A stretch of 64,000 nucleotides of DNA from Muricauda sp. MAR_2010_75 (lineage in GTDB: Bacteria; Bacteroidota; Bacteroidia; Flavobacteriales; Flavobacteriaceae). Made by a program: the position numbers and the translations under genes. Position 1 is the first letter of the stretch. Every line of letters starts with the position of its first letter. Shown piece after piece: positions 62,448-64,000 of the stretch. Below the pieces are notes generated by a model that was not told the DNA's origin, searched no databases, and saw nothing but the letters and a program-made list of their open reading frames with translations. The stretch is taken from NCBI RefSeq assembly GCF_000745185.1, contig NZ_JQNJ01000001.1, forward strand, positions 558,001-622,000, written 5' to 3'.

Positions 62448-63674
62448 ATGCCCATTTTATCTCTTTTCAAAAGTACATTTTTATTGTTGGTTTTAGTGTT
62501 TTCTTCCTGCAAGGGACAGCAAAAAGAACCAAAATCCTTGTCTAGTGAACCCTCAAAAGATACCGTTTTAGAAATCGTAGTAGCTGCCAATCGAACCGAA
62601 AACTACCTTCCCCTTTTGAAAGGCAAAAAAATTGGAATCGTGGCCAATCCAACGAGTGCGATTTTTAATGACCAAGGGTATACACACTTGGTTGATTCTT
62701 TGGTATCGCTTAATGTTGATGTGAAAAAAGTCTTTGCTCCAGAACATGGATTCCGCGGTCAGGCCGATGCCGGGGAACATGTAAAGGATGGTGTGGATGC
62801 CCAAACGGGAATTCCCATTATTTCATTGTACGGAAAAAACCGAAAACCCTCCCAAGAGCTTTTGGATGGACTCGATGTGGTTGTTTTTGACATCCAAGAT
62901 GTGGGGGTTCGGTTTTACACCTTCATTGCCACCCTACAATTGGTGATGGAGGCCTGTGCGGAGCACAACACACCCATTATCGTATTGGACCGACCTAATC
63001 CCAACGGGCATTATGTGGATGGTCCAACGATGGAAAAGGAAAACACCAGTTTTTTGGGGATGACCCCTATTCCTTTGGTTTATGGAATGACCATTGGGGA
63101 ATATGCCCAACTACTTAATGGTGAAGGTTGGCTGGAAAATGGAGTAAAAGCAGATTTGACCGTAGTCCAATTGGAAAACTACACCCATGAGTCTGAATAT
63201 CATCTCCCCATTCGCCCCTCGCCCAACTTACCGAATGATGTCTCCATTACACTTTACCCCAGTTTGGGCTTATTTGAAGGTACCAATGTAAACGCAGGCC
63301 GAGGAACCGAATACCAATTTCAACGATATGGAGCCTCCTTTATGGATAGTACCAAATATGATTTCAGTTATATTCCTGAGCCCAATTTTGGCTCGAAAAA
63401 TCCTAAAGAGGAAGGAAAAACTTGTTTTGGAAAAGACTTATCAAATTCTCCTCGGATGGATGAGGTTTCCCTAAAGTGGGTGATCGATGCCTACCAAAAC
63501 ACCTTGGACAAATCCAAATTTTTCCTCACCAGTGGCTTTACCAAACATGCGGGCACAGCACTTTTACAGCAACAAATTGAATCCGGACTTTCCGAAGCGG
63601 AGATAAAAGCGACTTGGCAGAAGGACTTGGAGGCCTTTAAAACAATCAGAGTAAAATATTTAATCTATAATTAA
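62448..63674 (+). CDS. namZ: NamZ-type exo-N-acetylmuramidase (DUF1343, GH171), lipoprotein
   Basis: Lipoprotein signal (LVFSSC lipobox) then the DUF1343 fold. N-terminal Rossmann-like part: GKKIGIVANPTSA, APEHGFRGQADAG with the likely catalytic Glu, VVFDIQDVGVRFYTF and LDRPNPNGHYVDGP; C-terminal part: GRGTEYQFQRYGA. Members cleave terminal MurNAc from peptidoglycan chains and support cell-wall recycling. Full length at 408 residues. Divergent from the LolE-like gene with a 3-bp gap between start codons. Confidence 0.9.
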   Translation: MPILSLFKSTFLLLVLVFSSCKGQQKEPKSLSSEPSKDTVLEIVVAANRTENYLPLLKGKKIGIVANPTSAIFNDQGYTHLVDSLVSLNVDVKKVFAPEHGFRGQADAGEHVKDGVDAQTGIPIISLYGKNRKPSQELLDGLDVVVFDIQDVGVRFYTFIATLQLVMEACAEHNTPIIVLDRPNPNGHYVDGPTMEKENTSFLGMTPIPLVYGMTIGEYAQLLNGEGWLENGVKADLTVVQLENYTHESEYHLPIRPSPNLPNDVSITLYPSLGLFEGTNVNAGRGTEYQFQRYGASFMDSTKYDFSYIPEPNFGSKNPKEEGKTCFGKDLSNSPRMDEVSLKWVIDAYQNTLDKSKFFLTSGFTKHAGTALLQQQIESGLSEAEIKATWQKDLEAFKTIRVKYLIYN

Positions 63675-63720
63675 CCTGTATCCCGACACGAATTTTACGA
63701 ATGGCTCGAATGTTCTTTTT

Positions 63721-63747
63721 TGTCATTCTGAGCAGAGCGAAGAATCT
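63721..63747. repeat. Copy of a dispersed intergenic repeat
   Basis: The sequence TGTCATTCTGAGCAGAGCGA, continuing with AGAATCT, resembles a short repeat scattered between genes in many bacterial genomes. It lies between the convergent NamZ gene and desaturase-family gene. A partly related GTCATTTCAAAATGAG stretch follows in inverse orientation near 63815-63833. Copy number cannot be judged from one window. Confidence 0.45.
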
Positions 63748-63839
63748 TTGGTTTTGCTTTTGAACTTGAAGCTTGTGCTTGGTCTAGAAAAAGTGATTTT
63801 TCAATAGACGACGGGTACATCTCATTTTGAAATGACCCT

Positions 63840-64000
63840 TTAGCCTTCAGTCGTTGGTCTTCTGTACTTATGAAAGGGCTGCTTTAGCAAACCTTTGATG
63901 CTACTGTTCTCCTTTTCATCGGGGAAGGTATCCACACCATACACAATTTTGTCCACATCCAAAGTCATATACGTTCCGAACAATCTGTCCCAAATGGCAA
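63840..64000 (-). CDS. Sterol desaturase/fatty acid hydroxylase family protein, 3' end only
   Basis: The minus-strand frame from the window edge to TAA at 63840 encodes AIWDRLFGTYMTLDVDKIVYG and a polar tail ending KYRRPTTEG. The WDRLFGTY segment followed by a short YG-containing stretch is the typical end of integral-membrane fatty acid hydroxylases/sterol desaturases. The histidine clusters lie beyond the window, so activity cannot be checked. Confidence 0.75.
   Translation of the reverse strand, partial: AIWDRLFGTYMTLDVDKIVYGVDTFPDEKENSSIKGLLKQPFHKYRRPTTEG

Noticed and set aside
1..64000. Mobile elements, phage genes, defence systems, CRISPR, rRNA or tRNA
   Set aside because: None seen. 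The composition and gene style are uniform across the window, and no transposase, integrase, repeat-spacer array or structural RNA sequence was recognised.

Overview
The window looks like chromosomal DNA of a marine-type Flavobacteriaceae (Bacteroidota; possibly near Muricauda/Allomuricauda, Maribacter or Zobellia, but no marker gene fixes the genus). The evidence is two SusC/SusD pairs, many lipoproteins with Bacteroidota-style lipoboxes, a Nudix-type AraR, a LytTR/His_kinase pair, several TTG starts, few purine-rich ribosome binding sites and TAnnTTTG-like -7 boxes. I see no rRNA, tRNA, transposase, integrase or CRISPR array.

Layout. (1) 1-1660 is the 3' part of a sortilin/BNR-repeat protein, closed by a two-way terminator. 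(2) 1753-11911 (minus) reads as one operon: SusC, SusD, SGNH hydrolase, DASS carboxylate transporter, repeat-bearing surface lipoprotein, alpha/beta-hydrolase lipoprotein. It has no glycosidase. A divergent gene at 12080 encodes an unusual membrane-anchored HTH protein, its probable regulator. (3) 13328-25699 (minus) is an arabinose operon of about 12 kb: GH51, GH127, GH51, araB, araD, araA, galM-like epimerase and an SSS sugar symporter, ending at a strong terminator. The Nudix regulator AraR is divergent (25965), and an intrinsic-terminator hairpin lies in the operon leader. (4) 26711-40222 (minus) holds a DUF5695 protein, a DUF885 peptidase, a LamG-GH146 beta-L-arabinofuranosidase, an S9 serine peptidase, and three steps of hydroxyproline catabolism (D-amino-acid/hydroxyproline dehydrogenase, 4-hydroxyproline 2-epimerase, DapA-like deaminase). 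A divergent AraC regulator (40357) and a second SusC/SusD pair (41355-45962) follow.

Sections 3 and 4 together read as a system for arabinosylated hydroxyproline-rich glycoproteins (extensin-like or algal wall proteins). The glycosidases strip alpha- and beta-L-arabinofuranose, the peptidases cut the backbone, arabinose enters the pentose phosphate pathway, and hydroxyproline is taken toward 2-oxoglutarate semialdehyde. A near-identical 20-bp motif precedes the deaminase gene and susC2, with a weaker copy before the S9 peptidase gene. Each copy sits 42-43 bp from a -7-like box, which suggests one regulon, probably under the AraC protein.

(5) 46397-51568 (minus) encodes a DUF5916 outer-membrane protein, a DUF4440 lipoprotein and an M13 metallopeptidase. 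Divergent from them are a LytTR response regulator, its kinase and a TonB-dependent receptor-like protein (51877-56327). (6) 56393 to the end is mostly housekeeping: exonuclease/GIY-YIG nuclease, LacX-like mutarotase, M20 peptidase, cysteine synthase-family enzyme, LolE/FtsX permease, NamZ-type muramidase and the 3' end of a sterol-desaturase-family gene. Functions come from motif recognition by eye; no database search was run.
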